Assembly: GCA_023461275.1 (NCBI GenBank)
Contig: JAEYMI010000093.1
Coordinates: 17,619 to 81,618 of the forward strand
DNA: 64,000 nucleotides
Origin: Actinomycetes bacterium
GTDB lineage: Bacteria; Actinomycetota; Actinomycetes; Mycobacteriales; Mycobacteriaceae
Reading direction: 5' to 3'
Below the pieces are notes generated by a model. That model did not search any database. It saw nothing but the letters and a program-made list of their open reading frames with translations, and was not told the origin of the DNA. Numbering within the stretch: position 1 is the first letter of the stretch; every line of letters starts with the position of its first letter. Positions 7,437-15,843 of the stretch are shown here, in pieces. The position numbers and the translations under genes were made by a program.

Positions 7437-8777
7437 TCAGTCCAACCAGTCGAGTACCGACGCGGCAGTCCAGCTCTGCTGCATGCTGCCCAGCGGTTCT
7501 CCGGTGAATGGCTCGTAGTACTCCGCGAACGCGCCGTCGGTGGCCTGCCGCAACCCCTCGTCACGCAATCGCGCGGCTCGTTCGGTCCAGCCGCGTCGGG
7601 CGAATGCCCAACTGAACAGCCACGTCATCACCGGCCACACCGGACCGCGCCAGTACTCGCGCGGCTTGAAATCCATCGAGATCGGCGACGTCGACGGCGG
7701 CACCGCGTACCGGAGGTCGGGGTGGCCGCAGAACCGCGGCCCGTCGAACAGGCGCAGCAAAGCCCGCTCACGCTCGCGGGACAGTCCGCCACAGATCAGC
7801 GGCGCGAACACCGCGATCGTCTCGGTGTTGATCCAGCTCTGCGCGCGAAGGTCGTAATCCCTTGCCGCGCCGTTGCGTTCGTTGGCCGCGGCCACGACGC
7901 CGGTGCGGAAGCGGTCGGCCCACGCACGCAGATCCCGGACGTCGGATCGTGGTTTGGAGTAGTCCTCACCGATCGTGGCGAGCACATCACAGGCAACGGA
8001 GAAGATGGCACTGACGAAGACGTCCTCGACGGCAAAGCTCATCACCTTCGGGAGGACGGCGTCGTCGTAGTTGGCTCGCTTCATCTGCTCGACGAGCCAG
8101 ATGTAGCGATCGTATTCGAGATCCGACGGTCGCATCGACATGTCGGTCACATGCTCGAGGTCGGCTCGCTGATACGGCGGAAGATCATCGCCGGGAACAA
8201 CATTGGCGTACGGGCGGTCCCAGCGTGGCGAGTTGTCCATGCCGGATTCCCAGCCGTGGAAGATGGTGATGCGACCACGTCCGTTGGGATCGCGGGCAGA
8301 GGCCAACCAGCGATGCCAGCGCACCAGCGAGCCCCAGCGCCGGTCGATGAACTCGTTGGCCACCGACCTCGTCGTGCGGCCGTGGCGTCGGGAATGGTCC
8401 AGGATCCGCTGCACCGCGATGGCGTGCACGGGCGGTTGGGTGATGCCGGAGGTGTCGGGATACTCCGGCGCACAGTCGGCCAGCGAGGCGCACTCCCAGC
8501 GGGACGGGCCCGGGAAGTAGCCGTCGCGGCCGTTGGCGAACACGATGTGCGGGATCATCCCGTTCTTCCACTGTGCGGAAAGCAGGGTGTCCATCTCGAT
8601 CACCGCTCGCTCGACCGACAGCGGCGCGAGGCCGACAGTGACGAACGCCGCGTCCCAGCTCCACATATGCGGATAGAGTTTGGGAGCCGCACTGGTCATG
8701 GTGCCCAGATCATTGCCGCGCAGCAGGTACGCCGCACGGGCTGACAACTGAGTCGGGGTGAATCCATACCGGGCCAC
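7437..8777 (-). CDS. ggh: Glucosylglycerate hydrolase (GH63 family)
   Basis: The protein is 446 residues from GTG 8777, the same length as the Mycolicibacterium hassiacum enzyme as I recall it, and the sequence resembles that enzyme closely throughout. It has the GH63 (alpha/alpha)6 features RGNDLG, HMWSWDAAF, GMIPHI, FHGWESGMDNSPRWD, PREYWRGPVWPVMTWLF and the end FAEYYEPFTGEPLGSMQQSW. Asp42 and Glu419 fall where the catalytic acid and base of that enzyme lie. It hydrolyses glucosylglycerate (and mannosylglycerate), compatible solutes that accumulate in nitrogen starvation, to sugar and glycerate. No signal peptide is seen, so it is cytoplasmic. Reading upstream of 8777 would run antisense to the SDR and MFS genes. 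It is divergent from the SDR. Confidence 0.85.
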   Translation of the reverse strand: MARYGFTPTQLSARAAYLLRGNDLGTMTSAAPKLYPHMWSWDAAFVTVGLAPLSVERAVIEMDTLLSAQWKNGMIPHIVFANGRDGYFPGPSRWECASLADCAPEYPDTSGITQPPVHAIAVQRILDHSRRHGRTTRSVANEFIDRRWGSLVRWHRWLASARDPNGRGRITIFHGWESGMDNSPRWDRPYANVVPGDDLPPYQRADLEHVTDMSMRPSDLEYDRYIWLVEQMKRANYDDAVLPKVMSFAVEDVFVSAIFSVACDVLATIGEDYSKPRSDVRDLRAWADRFRTGVVAAANERNGAARDYDLRAQSWINTETIAVFAPLICGGLSRERERALLRLFDGPRFCGHPDLRYAVPPSTSPISMDFKPREYWRGPVWPVMTWLFSWAFARRGWTERAARLRDEGLRQATDGAFAEYYEPFTGEPLGSMQQSWTAASVLDWLD

Positions 8778-8902
8778 CCGTCGATTCTGCACTGCTCGCC
8801 GATGCTTCGCCCAGCGAGGTGTCCACGGGCGGTTCACAGTCGTGCCAGCGACGATGTCCAGTCCACGATCGGTGATCGAGGGAGCTGTTGGGTCGTCACG
8901 TT

Positions 8903-8908
8903 TAGGCT
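8903..8908 (+). promoter_or_regulatory. -10 element (TAGGCT) of the SDR gene
   Basis: TAGGCT ends 7 bp before the ATG at 8916, consistent with leaderless transcription from the gap between ggh and the SDR gene. Confidence 0.55.
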
Positions 8909-8915
8909 CGAAACC

Positions 8916-9596
8916 ATGCCCACCGCATTGATCACCGGCGCCAGCCGCGGGCTCGGCGCAGAGATAGCCCGGCAACTGTCGGACACCCACAGCGTGCTGC
9001 TCGGCGGACGGCCGTCGAATCATCTCGACGAACTGGCCGCCGAGATCGCGGGTGCGGCCACCTTCGCCGTCGACCTGACCGACCACGACGCTCTCGGAAC
9101 CGCGGCCGCGGCGATCGACAGTCTGGATGTATTGGTGCACAGCGCAGGTGTTGGCAGCAGTCTGGAGCACGTCGCCGACACGCCCGCCGACGAGTGGCGA
9201 CACATCCTTGAGGTCAACCTCGTCGCCGTCGCCGAACTGACCCGACTTCTGTTGCCCGCGTTGCGCACTGCGCGCGGGCACATCGTGTTCATCAACTCCG
9301 GTGCCGGTCGCAACGCCCGACCCGGATGGGCGCCCTATGCGGCAAGCAAGTTCGGGATGCGCGCCCTGGCCGAGGCGTTGCGCGGCGAGGAACCGGACAT
9401 CAGGGTGACGTCGGTGTTCCCCGGTCGCATCGACACCGACATGCAACGCGACCTGGTCGCCATCGAGGGACGCGAGTACAACGCCGCCGAGTTCCTCAAG
9501 CCGTCGACGGTGGCCGCAGCCGTCGTCGGAGCGATCAACACCCCGCTCGACGCCGATCTGCAGGAGATCGTCCTGCGCCCCACCGGCCGGAGCTGA
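8916..9596 (+). CDS. Short-chain dehydrogenase/reductase (SDR)
   Basis: This 226-residue classical SDR carries the nucleotide-binding GASRGLGAE motif (about residues 7-15), a VLVHSAGVG stretch in the NAG position, the catalytic Ser in INSGAG and the YAASK catalytic Tyr-Lys pair. The FPGRIDTDM loop follows. It reduces or oxidises an alcohol/carbonyl substrate with NAD(P); the substrate cannot be inferred. Length is slightly short for the family, with a compact C-terminus. The ATG at 8916 has an upstream -10 box and no SD. The gene ends 5 bp from the convergent MFS gene. Confidence 0.85.
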   Translation: MPTALITGASRGLGAEIARQLSDTHSVLLGGRPSNHLDELAAEIAGAATFAVDLTDHDALGTAAAAIDSLDVLVHSAGVGSSLEHVADTPADEWRHILEVNLVAVAELTRLLLPALRTARGHIVFINSGAGRNARPGWAPYAASKFGMRALAEALRGEEPDIRVTSVFPGRIDTDMQRDLVAIEGREYNAAEFLKPSTVAAAVVGAINTPLDADLQEIVLRPTGRS

Positions 9597-9601
9597 GCCA
9601 C

Positions 9602-10978
9602 TCAGCTCGCACGAACGCGACCGGCCATGAAGGCAATCGCTCCGGCGACGACTCCGATTGCTGCCGCCGTCCACCAGGCGCCGGTGCGGTGTCCGGCCGC
9701 GAGTAGCGCGACGAGCACGCTGGCACCGATCACCGTCCCCAGCTGACGCGCCATGGTCACCACCGCGCTTCCCCGGCCGGCCTGGGTCGCCGGCAGATGT
9801 GCGGTGACAACCGCCATCAGACTCGGAAGCGTCAGTCCCACACCGATTCCGCCGATCATCCAGCCGGGCAGGAACTGCGACAGATAGGCCGGACTGTCCC
9901 CTGCGAACGACAGCATCGCCTGGCCCACCGCCCAGAGCAGACATCCCACGGCGGTGGCCGTCCACGGTGATATCCGGGTCGCCAGTGCGCCGGCCAGCAC
10001 CGCGAACACCGGGACGACGGCCGGGCCGGGCGCGATCGCCAGACCACTCCGGATCACCGAATAGCCCCACACGTTCTGCAGGAACAGGATTCCGTTGAGC
10101 AGGCCCGCCGCGAAGGCGAGACTGAACAAGAGCATGGTGGCTGTTCCGAGGGTGAAGGTCGGCACCGCGAACAGTGAGGTGGGAATCAGCGGCGACGGCG
10201 TGTGCGAGTCGTGCCACCAGAACGCCACCCCGGCCCCTACGGCAGCGACCACCGTGACGATCGAACCAGCACTCCCCCAACCCCATTCGTCACCCTGAAC
10301 GATGTAGAGCACAGCCAGGCCGGCGGTGAGTGCCACCAATGCGGCCCCGATGAGGTCACCACGATCAGTGGTGCGTCGGGTGTCATCGGCCGCCACCTCA
10401 TCCTGCCGGAGCAGCACAACTGCGGCGAAGATGATCGCGACACCCACCGGCACGTTGATGAGAAAGGCCATCCGCCATGAGATTTCGACCAGTACGCCGC
10501 CGACCACCGGGCCGAGTGCGGCGGCCATCCCAGAACTCGCCGCCCAGATCCGTACGGCCAAGGTACGACGCTCGGGGTCGACCTCGGTGATCAGCAGCGC
10601 CAGGCTGGCCGGGGTGAGGGCTGCCGCGCCCACCGCCTGCAGGACGCGCGCGGCGATCAACAGCCACAACCAGGGCGCGGCCGCGGCCAGCGCACTCGCG
10701 ATGGTGAAGATCCCGACGCCGACAAGGAACGCCCGGCGGTTGCCCACCCGGTCGGCCCAGCTGCCCATGGGAATGAGCAAGGCCGCGAACACGATCGCGT
10801 AGGCCGACAGGGTCCAGCTGACCGCCGCCAGACCTGCGCCACCGAAGTCCGCCCCGATGGCGGAGAAGGCGACGTTGACGACGAACAGGTCAAGGGCGGT
10901 CAGGAACGGAGCGCCGCACACCACGATGAGCAGAGGGACGAAGCTTGTTCGTTGCCTCAACTGACTTTTGCTTTCCAT
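9602..10978 (-). CDS. MFS multidrug transporter, DHA2 (EmrB/QacA-like) type
   Basis: The 458-residue integral membrane protein has the DHA2 pattern of up to 14 membrane segments. Helix 1 carries LTALDLFVVNVAFSAIGADF (the D1-like LDxTIVNVA motif). The motif-A loop GSWADRVGNRRAFLVG follows helix 2, and motif-C residues ALGPVVGGVL lie in helix 5. It is likely a proton-driven exporter of lipophilic compounds. The ATG at 10978 is preferred over a TTG at 11014 because the latter would lie across the operator. It is divergent from the HxlR gene and shares a 60-bp control region with it. Confidence 0.82.
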   Translation of the reverse strand: MESKSQLRQRTSFVPLLIVVCGAPFLTALDLFVVNVAFSAIGADFGGAGLAAVSWTLSAYAIVFAALLIPMGSWADRVGNRRAFLVGVGIFTIASALAAAAPWLWLLIAARVLQAVGAAALTPASLALLITEVDPERRTLAVRIWAASSGMAAALGPVVGGVLVEISWRMAFLINVPVGVAIIFAAVVLLRQDEVAADDTRRTTDRGDLIGAALVALTAGLAVLYIVQGDEWGWGSAGSIVTVVAAVGAGVAFWWHDSHTPSPLIPTSLFAVPTFTLGTATMLLFSLAFAAGLLNGILFLQNVWGYSVIRSGLAIAPGPAVVPVFAVLAGALATRISPWTATAVGCLLWAVGQAMLSFAGDSPAYLSQFLPGWMIGGIGVGLTLPSLMAVVTAHLPATQAGRGSAVVTMARQLGTVIGASVLVALLAAGHRTGAWWTAAAIGVVAGAIAFMAGRVRAS

Positions 10979-11033
10979 AGTCAGATGAATACCGTCTGAC
11001 TTTTGTTTAGTCAAGCCAGGAGGAGTAGACTAA
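10979..11033. promoter_or_regulatory. Divergent MFS/HxlR operator-promoter region
   Basis: AGTCAGA (10979-10985) and TCTGACT (10995-11001) form a perfect 7-bp inverted repeat directly upstream of the MFS start. TTAGTC (11007-11012) and GACTAA (11028-11033) form a second repeat overlapping TAGACT (11026-11031), the -10 box 7 bp before the HxlR ATG. TAGTC/GACTA half-sites thus cover both promoters, as expected for an autoregulated divergent pair. Confidence 0.6.
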
Positions 11034-11038
11034 GACCC

Positions 11039-11512
11039 ATGATGACGCTGACGGGAAAGCTCGCCGACCGCGATTCGTGGGAGGCGCGGTCGTGCTCCAT
11101 CGCGAAGGCCATCGACGTCGTCGGCACAAGGTCAGCACTGCTCATCCTGCGTGAAGCGTTCTACGGGGCAACACGATTCGACCAGTTCGCGCGGCGCGTC
11201 GGGATCACCGATGCCGTGACGTCGGCTCGCTTGAAGGAGCTCACCGACATCGGTATCTTCGAGAAGGTCCCCTACCGGGAGCCGGGCCAACGCGCGCGTT
11301 TCGAGTACCAACTCACCCAGATGGGCCGCGATCTACTGCCGGTGGTGATCGGGCTCATGCAGTGGGGCGACGAGTACCTGCAGCCCAAGGGCGGACCCCT
11401 GACCCTGTCCGATCGTGAATCGGGTGACGCGGTGCGCGTCGACGTTCGGTCGGAGTCCGGCGAGGTCCTCGATGCCGACGACATCGACGTCGCCTGGAGC
11501 CGCGAGAAGTAG
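11039..11512 (+). CDS. HxlR-family winged-helix transcriptional regulator
   Basis: The 157-residue protein has a HxlR winged-helix domain (about residues 14-105): SCSIAKAIDVVGTRSALLIL, REAFYGATRFDQF, the recognition helix ITDAVTSARLKELTDIGIF, and the wing with PGQRARFEYQLT. An acidic C-terminal tail follows. HxlR proteins sense redox or electrophilic ligands. Here the lone Cys lies in the N-terminal SCSIAKA segment. The ATG at 11039 is preferred because TAGACT is correctly spaced for a leaderless start. The upstream AGGAGGAG would be 13 nt away and partly before the predicted transcription start. It probably represses the divergent MFS gene. Confidence 0.87.
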   Translation: MMTLTGKLADRDSWEARSCSIAKAIDVVGTRSALLILREAFYGATRFDQFARRVGITDAVTSARLKELTDIGIFEKVPYREPGQRARFEYQLTQMGRDLLPVVIGLMQWGDEYLQPKGGPLTLSDRESGDAVRVDVRSESGEVLDADDIDVAWSREK

Positions 11513-11614
11513 GGTCATCCAGGCGGTATACGCCCGCCCTCGGTCAGCATCGGATTTGGTAGGTTCGGCCCACAGAACCGGTATCCGGGCAGTCTGAGGA
11601 GGATGGGCGCCACC

Positions 11615-12301
11615 ATGACCGACGTCCTTGCCGCCAACCGGCTCGTTCTCGCCGACGGAGTGCAACCCGGAAACGACGAGGCGCGCCGGTGGGTAGCCGA
11701 CGAACTCACGAAACCGCCGTATCACCAACAACCCGATTCCGGCGGGGGCCTACTCGACGGGTTGGGCCGATGGCTCGAAAAGCTCTTCGACTCCATCACC
11801 GATTCGTCGACGGCATGGCCGGGGATCTTCGCTGCGATCGTGGCACTACTGGTCCTCGCGCTCGGAATCTACCTCGCCCGCCATCTCCGGCGCACCCCGA
11901 AAGCTCCCCGGAATCCATCGGATGCGGTACTCGGCGGAAAGCGACTCTCGGCCACGGAGTTCCGGGATCGAGCACACAGTGCGCTGCTCGCCAACAACTT
12001 CGACGACTGCGTGCTGGATGCGATGCGCGCCATCGCCCAACGCGCGAGCGAGCGCCTCATCCTCGACGACTCGGCATCACGGACCGCCCACGAAGTGTCG
12101 GTTTCGCTGTCGGCTGCCTTCCCCGATATGAGCGGCGAGCTTCGCTCTGCGGCAGACCTTTTCGACGCAATCGCCTACGGGCATCAGCACTCCGGGGTCC
12201 GTCAGGCCCACTGGATGCTCGATCTCGAAGACCGGCTCGCAGCGGCGCGTCCGTTGAAGAATCGGACTTCACCATCGCCACTGCTGGCGGTGCCACGATG
12301 A
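11615..12301 (+). CDS. DUF4129 membrane protein (Rv3690-like)
   Basis: The 228-residue protein has an N-terminal extracytoplasmic stretch, including PPYHQQPDSGGG, and one membrane helix (about 66-90, GIFAAIVALLVLALGIYLA). A C-terminal DUF4129 domain follows, containing ALLANNFDDCVLDAMRAIAQ and HEVSVSLSAAFPD. It is the first gene of a tightly coupled set; its stop overlaps the next start as ATGA at 12298. TGAGGAGG (11595-11602) precedes ATG 11615 by 12 nt; an ATG at 11603 sits too close to it. Domain family and operon resemble Rv3690-Rv3693; the molecular role is unknown. Confidence 0.82.
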   Translation: MTDVLAANRLVLADGVQPGNDEARRWVADELTKPPYHQQPDSGGGLLDGLGRWLEKLFDSITDSSTAWPGIFAAIVALLVLALGIYLARHLRRTPKAPRNPSDAVLGGKRLSATEFRDRAHSALLANNFDDCVLDAMRAIAQRASERLILDDSASRTAHEVSVSLSAAFPDMSGELRSAADLFDAIAYGHQHSGVRQAHWMLDLEDRLAAARPLKNRTSPSPLLAVPR

Positions 12302-13536
12302 CCGCGCCCTCACCGGCTCCCGACGCCGCGACCGCAGAACCCGCACCTGTACAACAGAGTTCGCCGGATGCCAGGCCGCGCGGGAAGAAGCCACGGCCCT
12401 GGCTGTGGGTGGTGGCCGGTGTCGTCATCATCGGGCTACTCGTTCTCGTGGTCGCGCTGTTCCGGCCGCAGCCGGACTACCCCAGCACGCCACTCGACCC
12501 GGGCAATCCCGGCCCGCTCGGAGCGATGGCAGTCGCATCGGTGATCGACGACCACGGTGGCTCGGTCGAGGTGGTCCGAGGCGAGAAGCAGCTACGCAAC
12601 GCCGTCCAACCCGGCTCCAACACGACGGTGGTGGTCACCCATCCGGTGATGAACTCCGAAAGTGCGGCCGTCGAGTTCAGCTACCTCGTCCGTGACGCCC
12701 GCCGGATCGTTCTGCTCGACCCATCCAGTACGGCATTTACCAACTTCGGTCTCTCCGTTGACAATAGCTACGGCACCTCCGGTACCGGACAAGTTCGCGC
12801 CGGGTGCTCAGCCGACGGCATTCATCCCGGCGACCGCGCCTCCGGTCATGATGTCCCCTTCGTCACCACCGACACCCAGGCCACCGTGTGCTTCTCCGAG
12901 GCGGGGGCATCGAAGATGGTGATCCTGCCGGCGACGTCGTATCGACCTGAACTGGTTCTTCTCACCGGAGACATCGTGAGCAACGATGCCCTGGCGTCCG
13001 CGGACAATGCCGGCATTGTGATCCGCACGCTGGCGCCCACCGATCAGGTGCTCTGGTACGTCGGATCGGACTCGGACTTCGTGGCACCGCCCACCGGGAA
13101 GTCGACGGACATCCCGCGCGCCATCGCGCCGCTGATCGGCCTGGCGATGGTCGGCCTCCTCGTTCTGATGCTCTGGCGCGGCAGACGTTTCGGACCGCTG
13201 GCCACCGAACCGCTGCCGGCGGTGGTCAAGGCGGTGGAAACCACACAGGCGCGTGGGCGTCTTTATCATCGCGCCCAGGCCGCCGACCGCGCCGCCGACC
13301 CGCTGCGCCGCCGAACGGCCACCAGGATCGCCCGCTACCTCGGGATACCGGTCGTCAGTGACCCCGAGTCCCCCGCTGCCGGTGACTTCGTCGACGCCAT
13401 TGCCGAAGCAGCGCACTCCGATTGGCGCGACGTATGGAACCTGCTCCTGGGGCCGCTGCCGACAACCGACCAACAACTCGTCGACTTCACCACCGCGCTC
13501 ACCGCTCTCGAGAAGGAAGTTCTTCGCACACAATGA
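12298..13536 (+). CDS. DUF4350 membrane protein (Rv3691-like)
   Basis: The 412-residue protein has a disordered N-terminus, a membrane helix near 41-62 (LWVVAGVVIIGLLVLVVALF) and a periplasm-facing DUF4350 domain. That domain contains DPGNPGPLGAMAVASVIDDH and VVVTHPV and is related to GATase1/ThuA-like folds. A second membrane span (about 277-298, PLIGLAMVGLLVLMLWRGRR) and a cytoplasmic tail follow. ATGA overlaps link it to DUF4129 upstream and MoxR downstream, so translation is probably coupled. The set is usually seen with MoxR chaperones and DUF58 proteins in membrane-complex assembly; function is not established. Confidence 0.82.
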   Translation: MTAPSPAPDAATAEPAPVQQSSPDARPRGKKPRPWLWVVAGVVIIGLLVLVVALFRPQPDYPSTPLDPGNPGPLGAMAVASVIDDHGGSVEVVRGEKQLRNAVQPGSNTTVVVTHPVMNSESAAVEFSYLVRDARRIVLLDPSSTAFTNFGLSVDNSYGTSGTGQVRAGCSADGIHPGDRASGHDVPFVTTDTQATVCFSEAGASKMVILPATSYRPELVLLTGDIVSNDALASADNAGIVIRTLAPTDQVLWYVGSDSDFVAPPTGKSTDIPRAIAPLIGLAMVGLLVLMLWRGRRFGPLATEPLPAVVKAVETTQARGRLYHRAQAADRAADPLRRRTATRIARYLGIPVVSDPESPAAGDFVDAIAEAAHSDWRDVWNLLLGPLPTTDQQLVDFTTALTALEKEVLRTQ

Positions 13537-14540
13537 CATCGGATCCGTTTGCACCGTCCTACCCATCCAGCCACGCGGGTGGGCCACTGCCCGACGCCCC
13601 TCGCCGGGCGCTCGCCGACGTTCGTGGTGAGGTCGCCAAAGCCGTTGTCGGACAAGAGTCGGCGGTGACCGGAATCCTCATCGCGCTCCTGTGCCGCGGG
13701 CACATCCTGCTGGAAGGTGTTCCCGGCGTGGCGAAGACACTGCTGGTCCGGTCGATGGCCACGGCACTACAGATCGACACCAAGCGCGTGCAGTTCACCC
13801 CGGACCTGATGCCCGGCGACGTGACCGGATCACTGGTGTACGACAACGCGACCTCGGAGTTCACCTTCCGCGAGGGTCCCGTCTTCACCAACCTCCTTCT
13901 GGCCGACGAAATCAATCGGACGCCACCCAAGACACAGGCCTCGCTGCTGGAGGCCATGGAGGAACGGCAGGTCTCGGTCGACGGTGAGCCACGACCGCTG
14001 CCATCACCATTCATGGTCGCCGCCACCCAGAACCCCGTCGAGTACGAGGGCACCTATCCGTTGCCCGAGGCGCAGCTCGACCGATTCCTGCTGAAGGTCA
14101 CTCTCCCACTGCCGCCCCGCGACGACGAGATCACCGTGTTGGCAAGGCATGCAGCCGGATTCGATCCGCGCGATCTCGCCGCGGCCGGATTGCGGCCGGT
14201 GGCCTCGGGCGCCGACATCGAAGCCGGAGCCGACGCGATACGTCGAGTTGCGGTGGCACCCGAAGTCGCGGCCTACATCGTCGACATCGCCCGCGCTACC
14301 CGGTTCGCGCCGTCGCTCTCGTTGGGGGTGAGCCCGCGTGGCGCCACCGCGCTGCTGGCCACCAGCCGCGCCTGGGCGTGGCTGAACAATCGGCTGTTCG
14401 TGACTCCCGACGATGTCAAGGCACTCGCGCAATCGACTCTGGCACATCGTCTTTCGTTGCGGCCCGAGGCAGAGCTCGAAGGGGTGTCGGTCAGCGCCGT
14501 CCTGGACTCGGCGATCGCGTCGGTTCCCGTTCCGCGCTGA
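13533..14540 (+). CDS. moxR: MoxR-family AAA+ ATPase
   Basis: This 335-residue MoxR ATPase has Walker A GVPGVAKT (residues 62-69), Walker B LLADEINR, the MoxR signature TPPKTQASLLEAMEERQVSV, sensor 1 in AATQNP and the lid domain with VSPRGATALL. MoxR ATPases act as chaperones that activate or insert metal cofactors and assemble complexes, often with VWA-type partners. Here the partner is the DUF58 gene that follows as TGATG. The gene is in the middle of the DUF4129-DUF4350-moxR-DUF58 unit and matches mycobacterial MoxR2 context (Rv3692). Confidence 0.92.
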   Translation: MTSDPFAPSYPSSHAGGPLPDAPRRALADVRGEVAKAVVGQESAVTGILIALLCRGHILLEGVPGVAKTLLVRSMATALQIDTKRVQFTPDLMPGDVTGSLVYDNATSEFTFREGPVFTNLLLADEINRTPPKTQASLLEAMEERQVSVDGEPRPLPSPFMVAATQNPVEYEGTYPLPEAQLDRFLLKVTLPLPPRDDEITVLARHAAGFDPRDLAAAGLRPVASGADIEAGADAIRRVAVAPEVAAYIVDIARATRFAPSLSLGVSPRGATALLATSRAWAWLNNRLFVTPDDVKALAQSTLAHRLSLRPEAELEGVSVSAVLDSAIASVPVPR

Positions 14541-15832
14541 TGTTTGTCACCGGCCGGTTCTTCGCGCTCGTGCTCCTCGGCGCGCTGCCGGTACTGTTGC
14601 GGCCGCAAGCGAGCACGGTCCTCGCCTGGGTCGCGTTCTGCGTGGTGGTGTGTCTGCTCGACATCGTGGCTGCGGGATCGACGCGCGCGGTGCTCATCAC
14701 CCGGATGCCCACCGTCCCGATCCGGCTCGGCGAGCAGACATCCTCGACCCTGGTGATCACCAATACGGGCCCGCGAATGTTCCGGGGCCGCCTGCGCGAC
14801 TCGTGGCAGCCGTCGGCCGGGGCATCGACCGGTACCCATGTGATTTCCGTGCCGTCCGGTGAATACCGGACTGTAACAACCGAACTCACCCCCGTTCGAC
14901 GCGGCGATCGTCTTGCTGCCCGCGTCACAGTACGCCGAATCGGCCCGCTGGGGATGGCCGGACGTCAGCGTTCGACGACGGTTCCCGGAATGGTACGGGC
15001 GCTACCGCAGTTCAACTCTCGCAAGCATCTTCCGTCACGCTTGGCTCACCTACGTCAGCTCGACGGTCGCTCGGCGGTCCGAATCCGTGGGCAGGGAACC
15101 GAATTCGATTCCCTCCGCGACTACGTCGAGGGTGACGATATCCGCAGTATCGACTGGCGTGCGTCCGCACGACGACGTGCGATGGTGGTCCGAACATGGC
15201 GACCGGAGCGGGACCGGCACATCGTCATCGTGCTGGATACGTCGCGGACCTCGGCGGGCCGCGTCGGAGATGTGCCCCGACTGGATGCGGCGATGGATGC
15301 GGCGTTGCTCCTGGCCGCGTTGGCGTCGCACGCAGGCGATCGGGTGGATCTGATCGCCGGTGACCGCCGGGTCCATCGACGGGTGGTCGGGTCCCCGCGT
15401 ACAACTCTGCTCAACGATCTCGTGCTGAGCATGACCGGATTGGAACCGGCTCTGCTGGAGGCGGATTGGGCGATGTTGGGGGCCGAGGTGACCCGGATCA
15501 GTCGACAGCGCGCGCTGGTGGTGCTGCTGACCCCGCTGGAGCCGGCGGCCATCGAGGAATCGCTGCTGCCGCCCTTGTCGGTCTTGGCGACCCGCTACCG
15601 AGTGGTCATCGGGTCGGTCGCCGACCCTGCTGTCGGCGCCATGCTTGAGCGTCGTGGTGACGTGCGGGAGATCTACCAGGCAGCCGCCGCGGCCCGGACC
15701 CTGGAACTGCGTGAGCACACCGCGGCGGCGGTCAAACAAATGGGCGTCGACGTCGTCGACGCGGATCCGCAACGGCTACCGGTGGCACTGGCCGACCACT
15801 ACTTGCAGCTGAAGTCGCGCGGCCTGCTCTGA
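14540..15832 (+). CDS. DUF58 domain protein (VWA-like partner of MoxR)
   Basis: The 430-residue protein has two N-terminal membrane helices (about 5-45), then a beta-rich extracytoplasmic region. A DUF58 segment starts with RIRGQGTEFDSLRDYVEGDD and contains IDWRASARRRAMVVRTW. A VWA-like fold carrying VIVLDTSRTSAGR follows; the expected MIDAS DxSxS reads DTSRTS here. The start ATG overlaps the moxR stop (TGATG at 14538-14542). It is the last gene of the plus-strand operon and converges on the SpoIIM-like gene. It probably works with MoxR at the membrane in envelope assembly, which is inference from family context. Confidence 0.86.
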   Translation: MFVTGRFFALVLLGALPVLLRPQASTVLAWVAFCVVVCLLDIVAAGSTRAVLITRMPTVPIRLGEQTSSTLVITNTGPRMFRGRLRDSWQPSAGASTGTHVISVPSGEYRTVTTELTPVRRGDRLAARVTVRRIGPLGMAGRQRSTTVPGMVRALPQFNSRKHLPSRLAHLRQLDGRSAVRIRGQGTEFDSLRDYVEGDDIRSIDWRASARRRAMVVRTWRPERDRHIVIVLDTSRTSAGRVGDVPRLDAAMDAALLLAALASHAGDRVDLIAGDRRVHRRVVGSPRTTLLNDLVLSMTGLEPALLEADWAMLGAEVTRISRQRALVVLLTPLEPAAIEESLLPPLSVLATRYRVVIGSVADPAVGAMLERRGDVREIYQAAAAARTLELREHTAAAVKQMGVDVVDADPQRLPVALADHYLQLKSRGLL

Positions 15833-15843
15833 CGTGCGAACGG

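Noticed and set aside
8778..10286. N-terminal extension of the glucosylglycerate hydrolase frame by about 500 residues
   Set aside because: It runs antisense through the SDR and MFS genes, lacks family features, and the enzyme is already full length at 446 residues; the open frame is a product of high GC content.
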